Made by a program: the position numbers and the translations under genes
Shown: positions 16,203-24,504 of the stretch, in pieces
Layout: each line of letters begins with the position of its first letter
How positions within the stretch are numbered: position 1 is the first letter of the stretch
The notes under the pieces: model-generated
Told to the model about the DNA's origin: nothing
The model's database searches: none
What the model saw: only the letters and a program-made list of their open reading frames with translations
Virus record (IMG/VR): IMGVR_UViG_3300023184_000361
Coordinates: 1 to 31,861 of that record
DNA length: 31,861 nucleotides
Reading direction: 5' to 3' (one strand)
Origin: a virus

Positions 16203-18701
16203 ATGCCTAGTTGGAAAAAAATTATAACGAGTGGCTCTGATGCCTCGTTAAATTCTCTTACCGTTATAAACGGAATTACAGGATCTTTATTAGGTACTGC
16301 TTCCTTTGCTACAAATACCTTAAGTGCTTCTTTTGCATCACAAGCATTAAGTTCATCATATGCATTAAGCTCTTCTCAAGCACAAAATAGTGTAAGCAGC
16401 TCCTTTGCGACATCAGCATCTTGGGCACCTACAGCAGCTACTGCTTCTTATGCCCTACAAGCATTAAGTTCATCATATGCACTGTCAAGTTCTTTTGCAA
16501 TTTCCTCTTCAATAACAGTATCAAGTTCATTTGCAACTACAGCTTCCTTTGTACAAAATGCTCAAAGTGCTTCTTATGTCTTAAACGCAGTATCAAGTTC
16601 ATTTGCAACTACAGCTTCCTTTGCAATAAATGCAGCAACAGCTTCAAATATATTAGGAGGTAAAGCAACTCACATTCCTTTTTTTAAAACAGATACAACT
16701 CTAGCAACAAGTTCAATATACCAATCAGGATCAAGTACTGTAATTATCAATCAAGATAATGCAACAACAGCAAATCCAGAAGCACTATATGTTTGGCAAC
16801 CATCACCAACTTCTTTTAATGTAATATCAGGAAAAGGAGATATAAACAACTACTTACAATTAAACATACAGAATACTAATCAAGGAAATAATGCCTCTTC
16901 AGACGTTGTAGCAACTGCTAACAATGGAAATGAAAGTACGAACTACATTGATATGGGTATTAATAGTGAGAACTATAATGTTAATTTTATTGGTAATGCT
17001 AATGATGCTTATTTGTATTCTACAGGAAATGATCTACATATAGGAAATGCCTCAAATAAACCAGTTCAAATATTTGCAGGAGGAAGTGATGTCGATATAC
17101 ATAATAAATTAATACTTAATCCAAATAACCAACATTCAATGTCAGGTTCATTGGATGTAAGTGGAAGTGTTAAAGCATTTTCATTTACAGGTTCCTTACA
17201 AGGTAATGCATCTACAGCAACAACAGCAACAAATGCTACAAGTGCTTCATATGCCTTAGTAGCCGATAGTGCAACTTTTGCTACAACAGCAGGAAATGGT
17301 GGTGTAACAAGCATTATAGCAGGATCAGGAATAACGCTTCCTTTTGGAGGAACTGGAAATGTTACAGTAGTAGCTTCAGGAGGTGGAGGAGTTACAATTA
17401 TTTCAGGATCAGCTGTAACATCTTCATTTGTTAATTCAAGTACTTGGACGTTTAATCATAATTTAGGAACAAGAACACCAACTATAACAGTATTTGATTC
17501 AAACTATAATCAAATTATTCCACAAAATATATCATTAGATACTACTTCAAGTGCTACAATTACTTTCCCAACTCTAGAAAGCGGATTTGCAATAGCATCA
17601 ACTGGAGGAACAACAGGTACAGCTTTATCATCTTCATATGCATTATTTTCAACATATGCAACATCTGCTTCATATTACCCTGAAACAGATCCTGTATTTG
17701 TAGCAAAAAGTGGATCATTAGCAACTACGGGTTCAAATAGGTTTAATGGTAATCAGGTTATAACAGGATCTTTAATAGTAAGTGGTTCAAGTACATTTAC
17801 AAATATAGGACCTGCAGTCTTTATAGGCAGCACTACAATAACAGGTTCTTTAAATTTATCAGGCAGTTTTAATGTAATAGGGGATCAAATAACTATTGGA
17901 AATAGAATATTGACAGGTTCATGGAATGTAACAGGGTCTTCAACACAAGTAGGAAATACTTCATTAGTAGGAAGTACAACAATAACTGGTTCATTTAGTA
18001 TAACAGGATCAACTATCCAAACAGGAAATAACACACTAATTGGAAATACTGTTTTAAGTGGTAGTATAGATGTAAGTGGATCTTCCAATTTTCATAATAG
18101 TACATTCATTGTAACAGGGTCTACTTTTATTAAAGGAGTAACAAATATAAGTGGTAGTACAAATATTACAGGTTCACTTAACGTTATAGATGGAAATATT
18201 AATATAGTAAGCGGTTCATCTTTTACAAGATGGGGTAACAAATTATTTAATTACGGACAATTTTCAAGTACAGAAACACAATCAGGCTCTGCTGATACAG
18301 CATACTCAATGAAATTTAATACAACTGATTCTTCATTAAATGTACGTATAGTTAGTAGCAGCAGAATAACAGTTGATAATACAGGAATTTACAATTTACA
18401 ATTTTCAACTCAATTAGGAAATACAGCAAATAGTGCTATTGATTTTGATATATGGTTTGCATACACTGGAAGTAATGTAGCAAATTCAAATACACAAATG
18501 ACATTAAATAAAGTACCAGGATCAACGGGTAGATTAGTAGCAGCTTGGAATTTTATGACACCAATAACAGCTGGTGATTATGTAGAGATTAAGTGGAGCT
18601 GTAATGCCGCAACAGGCCAGTTACAAGCCCAAGGAACCCAAACAGTACCTACCCGACCAGCCATACCATCAGTAATAGCAACACTAACACAGATAGCATA
18701 A
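16203..18701 (+). CDS. Large tail-fibre-type protein with Ala/Ser and Thr-Gly-Ser repeats
   Basis: This 832-residue protein starts with MPSWKKIITSGSDASLNSL, an N-terminus I associate with environmental phage fibres and a possible attachment domain. Residues about 30-150 are tandem Ala/Ser repeats (SSSFATTASFA, SSSYALSSS) that would form a fibrous shaft. A globular insert follows (about 155-320), then more shaft. From about 500 to 670 there are Thr-Gly-Ser strands (TITGSFSITGS, LVGSTTITGS) typical of a triple beta-helix. The C-terminal about 140 residues look like a jelly-roll tip of the C1q/TNF type (IYNLQFSTQLG, IDFDIWFAYTG, AGDYVEIKW), a likely receptor-binding head. The S74 intramolecular chaperone is absent. 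Its stop is one base before the next related gene. It is likely a side tail fibre. Confidence 0.8.
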   Translation: MPSWKKIITSGSDASLNSLTVINGITGSLLGTASFATNTLSASFASQALSSSYALSSSQAQNSVSSSFATSASWAPTAATASYALQALSSSYALSSSFAISSSITVSSSFATTASFVQNAQSASYVLNAVSSSFATTASFAINAATASNILGGKATHIPFFKTDTTLATSSIYQSGSSTVIINQDNATTANPEALYVWQPSPTSFNVISGKGDINNYLQLNIQNTNQGNNASSDVVATANNGNESTNYIDMGINSENYNVNFIGNANDAYLYSTGNDLHIGNASNKPVQIFAGGSDVDIHNKLILNPNNQHSMSGSLDVSGSVKAFSFTGSLQGNASTATTATNATSASYALVADSATFATTAGNGGVTSIIAGSGITLPFGGTGNVTVVASGGGGVTIISGSAVTSSFVNSSTWTFNHNLGTRTPTITVFDSNYNQIIPQNISLDTTSSATITFPTLESGFAIASTGGTTGTALSSSYALFSTYATSASYYPETDPVFVAKSGSLATTGSNRFNGNQVITGSLIVSGSSTFTNIGPAVFIGSTTITGSLNLSGSFNVIGDQITIGNRILTGSWNVTGSSTQVGNTSLVGSTTITGSFSITGSTIQTGNNTLIGNTVLSGSIDVSGSSNFHNSTFIVTGSTFIKGVTNISGSTNITGSLNVIDGNINIVSGSSFTRWGNKLFNYGQFSSTETQSGSADTAYSMKFNTTDSSLNVRIVSSSRITVDNTGIYNLQFSTQLGNTANSAIDFDIWFAYTGSNVANSNTQMTLNKVPGSTGRLVAAWNFMTPITAGDYVEIKWSCNAATGQLQAQGTQTVPTRPAIPSVIATLTQIA
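16516..16623 (+). repeat. Exact 36-base direct repeat in the fibre shaft
   Basis: The 36 bases at 16516-16551 (starting CAGTATCAAGTTCATTTG) recur exactly at 16588-16623, a period of 72 bases or 24 codons. Similar pieces recur at 16343/16461 and, as TCATTTGCAACTACAGC, in the other fibre gene near 19863. Near-identity at the DNA level suggests recent copying or recombination between shaft modules. Confidence 0.85.
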
Positions 18702-18702
18702 G

Positions 18703-19248
18703 ATGAAAATATTTCAACCCATAATATCAGGATCATTTACAACATCAGGATCTGTATTTTTAAAAGGTTTAACATCAACTGCTCAATCTAATATTGTTTT
18801 AATTGATACAGGTTCTGGGCAATTATATGTAACAGCATCCTCAGCAATTGCTCCACCAGCAACCTCTCCTTTCCCTTTTACAGGAACAGCACAAATAACT
18901 GGTTCACTTATAGTAACAAATACTGTTCAAATAGACGAATCTCTTATAGATTATTCTTCTGTAGCTTCATCTATAGTTGGAAATAATAATTTATACCAAA
19001 TAGCAACAGGATCTTATACTGCAGCATTTACAAAGTATGTAGTAAGTAATGGAGCAAATGCTAGAGCAGGAGAATTTGTAACAGTTTGGAACGGAACAAC
19101 TGTAGTAAATTACGATAACTCAACAACAGATATTGGAAATACAACAGATGTAACATTTACATCAGCAATAGTTACAAGTCAAATAAAAATAGATGTAGTT
19201 ACAGCAACATCAGCATGGTTAATTAAATCAACTACAACTTTTATATAA
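18703..19248 (+). CDS. Small fibre-like protein
   Basis: This 181-residue protein begins with FQPIISGSFTTSGSVFLKGL, the same Thr/Gly/Ser strand style as the large fibre, then GSGQLYVTASSAIAPPA and TAQITGSLIVTN at about 60-75. The C-terminal about 100 residues look like a beta-sandwich tip (GSYTAAFTKYVVSNGANARA, TVWNGTTVVNY, TSAWLIKSTTTF). It starts one base after the stop of the large fibre and has no Shine-Dalgarno sequence, so it is probably co-expressed. It is likely a second, shorter fibre or an alternative tip; attachment and target are unknown. Confidence 0.7.
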   Translation: MKIFQPIISGSFTTSGSVFLKGLTSTAQSNIVLIDTGSGQLYVTASSAIAPPATSPFPFTGTAQITGSLIVTNTVQIDESLIDYSSVASSIVGNNNLYQIATGSYTAAFTKYVVSNGANARAGEFVTVWNGTTVVNYDNSTTDIGNTTDVTFTSAIVTSQIKIDVVTATSAWLIKSTTTFI

Positions 19249-19253
19249 AGTAA

Positions 19254-19261
19254 ATATTTAT
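19254..19261 (+). promoter_or_regulatory. ATATTTAT box upstream of the 19295 fibre gene
   Basis: Exact box copy in the 46-base gap after 19248, ending 33 bases before the next ATG. Promoter role inferred from recurrence. Confidence 0.45.
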
Positions 19262-19294
19262 TATAAATTAGTTGGATAGGGAAAACTAAATATT

Positions 19295-19963
19295 ATGGCA
19301 AACGAATTCATAGCTCGTAATGGGCTAATCTCACAAAATAATTCCGTAGTAACTGGATCTTTAATAGTTACACAAGGTATCACTGGATCTTTGCAGGGTA
19401 CCGCAACAACAGCTTCTTACGTTTTACAAGCAGTATCAAGTTCAAGAGCAGTTAGTAGTTCCTATGCTTTAACAGCTTCACTAGCTCCACTATACTTGCC
19501 TTTAACAGGAGGTACATTAACAGGAGATTTGAGTATAACTTATTTTGGTAATAGGACCTTTACAATGCAAGCTAACAATGTTGGAGGAACTGAAATAAGA
19601 CTACTTCCAAACACCTCATCTGGGTATGCTAGAATTAATGTAGGTAATACAACTCAACCATTGGATTTTCAAATGAATAGCACTAATGTGATGAGACTTA
19701 CCCAGGCAGGTTTTGTAGGTATTGGTACAACATCACCAAATGCAACTCTAGATGTAAGTGGAAGTGTAATTATATCAGGACCTTTAACAGTAACAGGATC
19801 ACTTAATATTTCAGGTTCAGTAACAGCAACTAATTTTACAGGAAGCTTATTTGGTACATCTTCATTTGCAACTACAGCATCCTTTGCTTTAAACGCAGGA
19901 ACAGGAGGAACTAGCACTGGATTAGTTCAGGCAATGACAGTTGGATTACAAAATATTTTTTAA
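19295..19963 (+). CDS. Tail-fibre shaft protein, apparently without a tip domain
   Basis: This 222-residue protein starts with MANEFIARNGLISQNNSVVTG, then shaft repeats (ATTASYVLQAVSSSRAVSSS), PLTGGTLTGDLSI at about 70-85, and VGIGTTSPNATLDVSG at about 145-160. The last is a motif typically found just before the C-terminal S74 peptidase/chaperone or a tip in phage fibres. Here only about 60 more residues of Thr/Gly/Ser and Ala/Ser shaft follow and the protein ends in AMTVGLQNIF, with no S74 His/Ser/Lys catalytic region. It may be truncated by recombination or completed by a separately encoded tip such as the next gene. The spacing of 25 bases to that gene fits such a pair, but this is inference. 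Confidence 0.72.
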   Translation: MANEFIARNGLISQNNSVVTGSLIVTQGITGSLQGTATTASYVLQAVSSSRAVSSSYALTASLAPLYLPLTGGTLTGDLSITYFGNRTFTMQANNVGGTEIRLLPNTSSGYARINVGNTTQPLDFQMNSTNVMRLTQAGFVGIGTTSPNATLDVSGSVIISGPLTVTGSLNISGSVTATNFTGSLFGTSSFATTASFALNAGTGGTSTGLVQAMTVGLQNIF

Positions 19964-19988
19964 TATATTAACATAAAAACAATAAAAC

Positions 19989-20417
19989 ATGGCAGCAAAT
20001 ACAGCACCCATTTTTTCAGGAACCGGAGACGTTCAGTGGACTACAGTACAAACAGCAGCAAATACAACTTTTGATGGAACAATAGGGACACCTGCTCTTG
20101 CTTTCTCAGCTTCTATATCCGGAAGTTTTATTCAAAGAATAAGATTTAGAGCATCAGGTTCTGCAACAGCAACTGTAGCTAGAGTATTCATTAATAATGG
20201 ACAATCAACCGGATCATTAGCAAATAATGTACTATTTGACGAAATCACTCTAGCAGGTACAACTGTTTCACAAACAGCAGCACAAGCAGTTTATGAACTA
20301 CCTCTTAACTACGCTTTACCCCCAGGATACAGAATCCTAACAACTTTAGGTACTGTACAATCAGCAGGTGGTGGGTGGTATGCCTCTGTAATAGCCGGAT
20401 CTTACGCAACAATTTAA
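19989..20417 (+). CDS. Beta-sandwich surface protein (NTAPIF type)
   Basis: This 142-residue protein starts with MAANTAPIFSGTGDVQW and contains AANTTFDGTIGTP (about 23-35), RIRFRASGSATATVARVFIN (about 50-68), LFDEITLAGT and PLNYALPPGYRIL (about 110-122). I recall this pattern, NTAPIF at the start and a late LPPGY segment, from small structural proteins common in marine phages, where it is usually annotated as hypothetical or capsid/tail decoration. No catalytic motif is present. It follows a tip-less shaft gene and precedes small adhesin-type genes, so a tip or decoration role is reasonable. The product is likely a compact beta-sandwich. Confidence 0.65.
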   Translation: MAANTAPIFSGTGDVQWTTVQTAANTTFDGTIGTPALAFSASISGSFIQRIRFRASGSATATVARVFINNGQSTGSLANNVLFDEITLAGTTVSQTAAQAVYELPLNYALPPGYRILTTLGTVQSAGGGWYASVIAGSYATI

Positions 20418-20434
20418 CACTAAATTTATATATT

Positions 20435-20617
20435 ATGCACTACGAATTAATGCAAAGAGATATAGAACCGTTTGATCAGTTCTATTACGTAGTAGACTCA
20501 CAAGATTGGAACATCTTTATTAAAGCAGTTGATTTAAACTGCAATGAAATAGGATTACCAGGAGCATTTCACATAGTAGATTTGAATCCACCATTACCTA
20601 TTTGCGCACAACCTTAA
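20435..20617 (+). CDS. 60-residue hypothetical protein before the glycine-rich adhesins
   Basis: The start at 20435 is preferred: an upstream in-frame ATG at 20375 would overlap the preceding gene by 43 bases and adds an unlikely 20-residue extension. The 60-residue product is acidic and aromatic (RDIEPFDQFYYVVDSQDWN) and ends in a Pro-rich tail (DLNPPLPICAQP). It ends three bases before the first glycine-rich gene and so is probably co-translated with it. It may be an accessory or attachment protein for those products; nothing more can be said. Confidence 0.6.
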   Translation: MHYELMQRDIEPFDQFYYVVDSQDWNIFIKAVDLNCNEIGLPGAFHIVDLNPPLPICAQP

Positions 20618-20620
20618 TAT

Positions 20621-21481
20621 ATGTTAGACCTTTCTCACATACCTTCTCAACAACAGCAAACTGTTACCTTTTATGCAATATCGGGTTCTAACTCATGGCA
20701 GACATGGAATAAACCTCGTAATGCTAAAATGATAGAAATATTCTGTTTAGGAGGTGGAGCCGGTGGAGCATCAGCTATTGGTGGTGGAACAGCAAGAAAT
20801 GGAGGTGCAAGTGGCGGTGGTGCAGGGATAGTTAGAGGTATTATACCTGCTTTTTTATTACCTGATAATCTATACATTCAAGTAGGAAAAGGAGGAGCAG
20901 GAGGAGTAGGTGGTGTAGGTGGAGAAAACGGAGGTATAAGTTATATAGGATTACAACCATCAACATCCGAACAAACTCTTATATGTAAATCATCAACAAC
21001 TTCCCCAGCAACTTCCCCAACAGCAGCAACAATTTCAACAGTATCATTATCAGCATTCGGTAATTTAGGATTATTCACAGCAATTGCAGGTATTGGAGGA
21101 ATAGGTGCCAGTGGAGGTGTAGGAGGAAATCAAACTGCTTTAGCAACAAGCTTAGTTACTGGTGGAGCTGGAGGCGGAGCTAAAGGTACAGGAACATTTT
21201 TTGTAGGAGGAAACATAATATCTGCATCAGCTATATTAACAACACAAGTAAATGGTGGAGTTACAGCAGGACAAAATGGAGCTGATGGATATGGTACATT
21301 AATTCCTTTTTGTGGAACAGGAGGAGCAGGAGGAGCAGGTTCAGGCGCAGGTAGTCCAGGTAATGGAGGTAATGGTTTTTATGGATGTGGCGGTGGAGGC
21401 AGTGGCGCTGGTACAACATCTGCAGGAGTCAGAGGAGGTAATGGTGGAGATGGATTAGTAATAATTACAGTTATAACATAA
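20621..21481 (+). CDS. Glycine-rich adhesin-type protein, paralogue 1
   Basis: This 286-residue protein is the first of three tandem paralogues. The N-terminus MLDLSHIPSQQQQ leads to a conserved WQTWNKPRNAKMIEIFCLGG (about 27-46). It then carries long Gly-rich runs (GGASGGGAGIVRG, GGAGGVGGVGGENGG), a less repetitive centre at about 110-190, and a Gly-rich end (GCGGGGSGAGTTSAGVRGGN) closed by GDGLVIITVIT. The Trp-Pro-Gly-rich layout is that of the glycine-rich domain family found in phage tail fibres. The polyglycine runs recall the receptor-binding gp38 adhesins of T-even phages, which fold as polyglycine-II sandwiches. It is likely a host-recognition tip. The stop overlaps the next ATG (TAATG). 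Confidence 0.75.
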   Translation: MLDLSHIPSQQQQTVTFYAISGSNSWQTWNKPRNAKMIEIFCLGGGAGGASAIGGGTARNGGASGGGAGIVRGIIPAFLLPDNLYIQVGKGGAGGVGGVGGENGGISYIGLQPSTSEQTLICKSSTTSPATSPTAATISTVSLSAFGNLGLFTAIAGIGGIGASGGVGGNQTALATSLVTGGAGGGAKGTGTFFVGGNIISASAILTTQVNGGVTAGQNGADGYGTLIPFCGTGGAGGAGSGAGSPGNGGNGFYGCGGGGSGAGTTSAGVRGGNGGDGLVIITVIT

Positions 21482-22359
21482 TGTTAGATTTATCATATTT
21501 TCAAAATCAAAACTCAAATGTACAAGGTTTCTTTAATGGAGGAACTTGGCAGACTTGGATAAAACCGAGGGGTGCTAAACTTGTCAATATTATTTGTCAA
21601 GGTTCAGGTGCAGGAGGAGGAGGTGGTTTACAAAGTGCAGGAACTAAAGCAGGAGGAGGAAGTGGTGGCTCAGGAGCTACTGCAAGATTAACTATAGACG
21701 CAAAATTACTTCCCGATATATTCTATGTACTCCCAGGAATTGGAGGAGCAGGTGGATTAGGAGGAGCACCAGCAACAGCAGGTTCTCCAGGACAAAATAG
21801 TTTTGTAACTCTTATACCTAGTACAGGCTCAATATCAAATGTAGTTTTACGTTCAGGAACTACGCCTGCAACAGGTGGAGGAGCAGGTACAACTGCAGCA
21901 GGAGCAGCAGGAGCAGCAGAAACAATATTATTAATTGCAAATAGTATTTTTACAAATTTAGGAATATTTACTTTTCAAGCAGGAGTAACTGGACAAGTAG
22001 GTTGGTATGGTTCAGTACAAATCTCCATAACACCATCAAATTTTTTAGTTGGAGCTGGCGGAGGAGGAGGTACAGTAGGTAATGGTGTTGTAGCAACAGG
22101 AGTTTTTCCAGGGTTACCAAGTACAGGTCAATTACAAAATGGTCAAGATGGACCAATTTACTATAAACCAACTCTAATGTTATATGGTGGTAGAGGTGGA
22201 GTAGGTTCAGGAACTGCAGGAACAAATGGTGGTAATGGAGGAGCAGGAGCACCAGGATGTGGCGGAGGTGGTGGTGGAACTGGTTGGAATGTAGGAGTAA
22301 ATGCAGGTAATGGAGGAAGAGGAGGAGACGGTTTTATAATAATAACAACAAGTTTATAA
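21481..22359 (+). CDS. Glycine-rich adhesin-type protein, paralogue 2
   Basis: This 292-residue paralogue of its neighbours starts MLDLSYFQNQNSN, then GGTWQTWIKPRGAKLVNIIC (about 20-40) and Gly-rich runs (GSGAGGGGGLQSAG, GGAGGLGGAPATAG). A variable central region at about 110-195 differs from paralogues 1 and 3, and a terminal Gly block (GGAGAPGCGGGGGGTGWN) leads to GGRGGDGFIIITTSL. Conserved ends with a diverse centre are what is expected if the centre recognises different receptors. Its ATG overlaps the stop of paralogue 1, and one base separates its stop from paralogue 3. Antisense ORFs across it are compositional shadows. Confidence 0.75.
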   Translation: MLDLSYFQNQNSNVQGFFNGGTWQTWIKPRGAKLVNIICQGSGAGGGGGLQSAGTKAGGGSGGSGATARLTIDAKLLPDIFYVLPGIGGAGGLGGAPATAGSPGQNSFVTLIPSTGSISNVVLRSGTTPATGGGAGTTAAGAAGAAETILLIANSIFTNLGIFTFQAGVTGQVGWYGSVQISITPSNFLVGAGGGGGTVGNGVVATGVFPGLPSTGQLQNGQDGPIYYKPTLMLYGGRGGVGSGTAGTNGGNGGAGAPGCGGGGGGTGWNVGVNAGNGGRGGDGFIIITTSL

Positions 22360-22360
22360 T

Positions 22361-23263
22361 ATGTTAGATTTATCTCATATACCAAATAGTCAACAAGACG
22401 TAAAAGTGTTTTACTCAAACGGAGTTACAAATGCTTGGCAAACATGGAACAAACCTAGAAAATGTAATTATGTTTGGATAATGTGTATTGGAGGTGGTGG
22501 TGGCGGTGGCGGTGGACATACCTACACAGGAACATACCTTGCAGGAGGTTCGGGAGGAGGATCTGGAGCAGTTACAAGAGTATTGTACAATGCCCAACAA
22601 TTACCCGATACTTTATATGTTCAAGTAGGATTAGGAGGAGCACCAGGCACAGGCTCAGCAGGAGGTTATGTTTATGGACAAAACGGTTTTGCAGGAACAA
22701 GAAGTTGGGTAGCTTTACAACCGACAGTACTTGCTCAAAATATAGTAGCAGGTTCAGGGGCAACAGCTGCAGCAGGTGGCCCAGCATCAACAGGACAAGG
22801 ATTATCAGCTGCAGGAGAAGTTGCAATAGGGCAAGCAACAGCTACTTTTATTACTCTAGCAAATTTTATATCAACAACAGGACAAGCCTCACCAGTATAT
22901 ACTGTAGGAAATGTACAACCTCTAACTTCACAAATAACATGTGCTGGAGCAACAGGCGGACCATTTTCCGGTGGTGGAGCAAGTGTACTATCAACTGCTT
23001 TTTCCCCAATTCTTCCAGGAGGAAGTTTTGAAACAGCTTCTGGTTCTAATGCAACTAATGGAGCAAACGGAATAACATCTTGGAAACCATTTTTTTCAAC
23101 AGGAGGAGCGGGAGGAGGAAATGCTCTAAGCGGCTCTGGAGGAAATGGCGGAAATGGTGGAATAGGTTGTGGTGGCGGTGGAGGCGGTTGTGGTGCATTT
23201 AGCTCTGTTGCAGGAAACGGAGGAAAAGGTGGAGACGGATTAGTAGTAATTATTTCTTTCTAA
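22361..23263 (+). CDS. Glycine-rich adhesin-type protein, paralogue 3
   Basis: This 300-residue protein has an N-terminus (MLDLSHIPNSQQ, then NAWQTWNKPRKCNYVWIMC) closer to paralogue 1 than to paralogue 2. Gly blocks follow (GGGGGGGGHTYTG, GGSGGGSGAV), a variable middle at about 120-215 with AGATGGPFSGGGASV, and the closing block GGNGGNGGIGCGGGGGGCGA before GGKGGDGLVVIISF. Cys residues recur inside the Gly blocks. It is the last gene of the 15-kb fibre/adhesin region; the next gene belongs to the neck. It is likely another receptor-binding variant, although all three could also be subunits of one structure. Confidence 0.75.
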   Translation: MLDLSHIPNSQQDVKVFYSNGVTNAWQTWNKPRKCNYVWIMCIGGGGGGGGGHTYTGTYLAGGSGGGSGAVTRVLYNAQQLPDTLYVQVGLGGAPGTGSAGGYVYGQNGFAGTRSWVALQPTVLAQNIVAGSGATAAAGGPASTGQGLSAAGEVAIGQATATFITLANFISTTGQASPVYTVGNVQPLTSQITCAGATGGPFSGGGASVLSTAFSPILPGGSFETASGSNATNGANGITSWKPFFSTGGAGGGNALSGSGGNGGNGGIGCGGGGGGCGAFSSVAGNGGKGGDGLVVIISF

Positions 23264-23308
23264 ACCTATATCTATAAATAAAAAACAATTATAATCTTAC
23301 TTTTTTCA

Positions 23309-23316
23309 ATATTTAT
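23309..23316 (+). promoter_or_regulatory. ATATTTAT box upstream of the neck genes
   Basis: Exact box copy, ending 14 bases before the ATG at 23331, in the gap after the adhesins. CTATAAATA also occurs near 23272. Probably starts the neck-gene unit; inferred. Confidence 0.45.
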
Positions 23317-23330
23317 TACAAAATACAAAG

Positions 23331-24503
23331 ATGGCTGATATTCCTGTATATGATGGTACTTCCCAATTCTTTCCGGGCGACACTGCTTTTGGATTTTATG
23401 ATTATCAATATGATTTCCAAACAGACGCTGATAATGTTGTAGTATTTGTTACTAGACGTTTAGGATGGCCTATTGAAGTAGTTGAACTCCAACCAGTTCA
23501 AATATATACTGCTTTTGAAGAAGCTGTAACTGTATATGGAAATGAAGTATATCAATTCCAAGTACAGGAAAATATGCTTTCAATGGAAGGAAACCCAACT
23601 GGTTCTGGTCCATTCAATCAATTATTAATGACTCCTTCATTAGGAGGTGCTATTAGATTAGCAGAAAACTACGGTGAAGAAGCTGGTGTAGGTGGTAATG
23701 TTACTTACTATAGTGGAGCTCTTAAAACAGTAACAGGTGTTCAATCGTATGATATGAATCTATGGGCTCAACAATCAGCATCTATTGGACCTAATGATTA
23801 TATTGAAATTAAACGTGTATTCTTTGAAGCTCCACCAGCAGCAATGAGGTATTTTGACCCTTATGTTGGTATTGGGTATAGTTATGAAGGTTTATTAAAT
23901 AGTTTTGGATTTGGAGCATATTCACCTGCTATTACATTTTTATTAATGCCTTTATTTTTTGACTTACAAAGAATTCAAGCCATTAAATTAAACGATCAAA
24001 TTAGAAGAGCACAATTTTCATTTGAAATTCAAAACAATCAATTAAAAATATTCCCGGTTCCACCATCTAGCTATAACATATGGATAGAATATGTTAAAGG
24101 GTCAGAAAGAGATAGTGTAATTGGTGGAAGAACAGCAAGCGGCTCTGCAGCAACTAATTTGATTACTAATCCTTCTAATGTACCTTATATAAACCCTAAC
24201 TACAACTATATTAATTCTATAGGTAGAATGTGGATTTATCAATATACATTGGCACTATGTAGAGAAATATTGGGGTATGTTAGAGGTAAATATAGCGTTG
24301 TACCTATCCCTGGCTCAGAAGTAACATTAAATCAACAAGATTTATTAACTGACGCTAGAGCAACTAAGGAAGCATTACTAACTCAATTAAGAGATATGTT
24401 AGAAAAAACAGGACGCCAAGCTCAATTAGAAAAACTAGCAGCTAACTCTGAAAACTTAAATAAAACATTAAACGACGTTCCAATGGGCTTATATATTTTT
24501 TAA
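23331..24503 (+). CDS. 13: Putative neck/head-completion protein (T4 gp13-like)
   Basis: This 390-residue protein begins MADIPVYDGTSQFFPGDTAF, then VTRRLGWPIEVVELQPVQIY (about 42-61) and FEEAVTVYGNEVYQFQ, with a helical segment NYNYINSIGRMWIYQYTLAL (about 288-307) and a long C-terminal helix (REILGYVRGKYS to EKTGRQAQLEKLAANS). The layout and its place as first of three connector-size genes before the sheath point to the gp13 neck protein of T4-like phages, which joins the portal to the tail. It is longer than T4 gp13 (309), as in many environmental relatives. The identification rests on general resemblance and gene order rather than a diagnostic motif. The next gene starts one base after its stop. 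Confidence 0.6.
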   Translation: MADIPVYDGTSQFFPGDTAFGFYDYQYDFQTDADNVVVFVTRRLGWPIEVVELQPVQIYTAFEEAVTVYGNEVYQFQVQENMLSMEGNPTGSGPFNQLLMTPSLGGAIRLAENYGEEAGVGGNVTYYSGALKTVTGVQSYDMNLWAQQSASIGPNDYIEIKRVFFEAPPAAMRYFDPYVGIGYSYEGLLNSFGFGAYSPAITFLLMPLFFDLQRIQAIKLNDQIRRAQFSFEIQNNQLKIFPVPPSSYNIWIEYVKGSERDSVIGGRTASGSAATNLITNPSNVPYINPNYNYINSIGRMWIYQYTLALCREILGYVRGKYSVVPIPGSEVTLNQQDLLTDARATKEALLTQLRDMLEKTGRQAQLEKLAANSENLNKTLNDVPMGLYIF

Positions 24504-24504
24504 T

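Noticed and set aside
19700-19963. Possible S74 peptidase/chaperone at the end of the 222-residue fibre
   Set aside because: Only the preceding GIGTTSP motif is present; the catalytic domain is missing.
20375-20434. Upstream ATG for the 60-residue gene
   Set aside because: It overlaps the preceding gene by 43 bases and the added residues are unlike a protein start; 20435 fits the gap pattern.
20671-22838. Antisense and alternate-frame ORFs across the glycine-rich genes (Pro-rich or Leu/Arg-rich)
   Set aside because: They arise from GGA/GGT-rich codons read in other frames and show low-complexity composition with no independent start signals.
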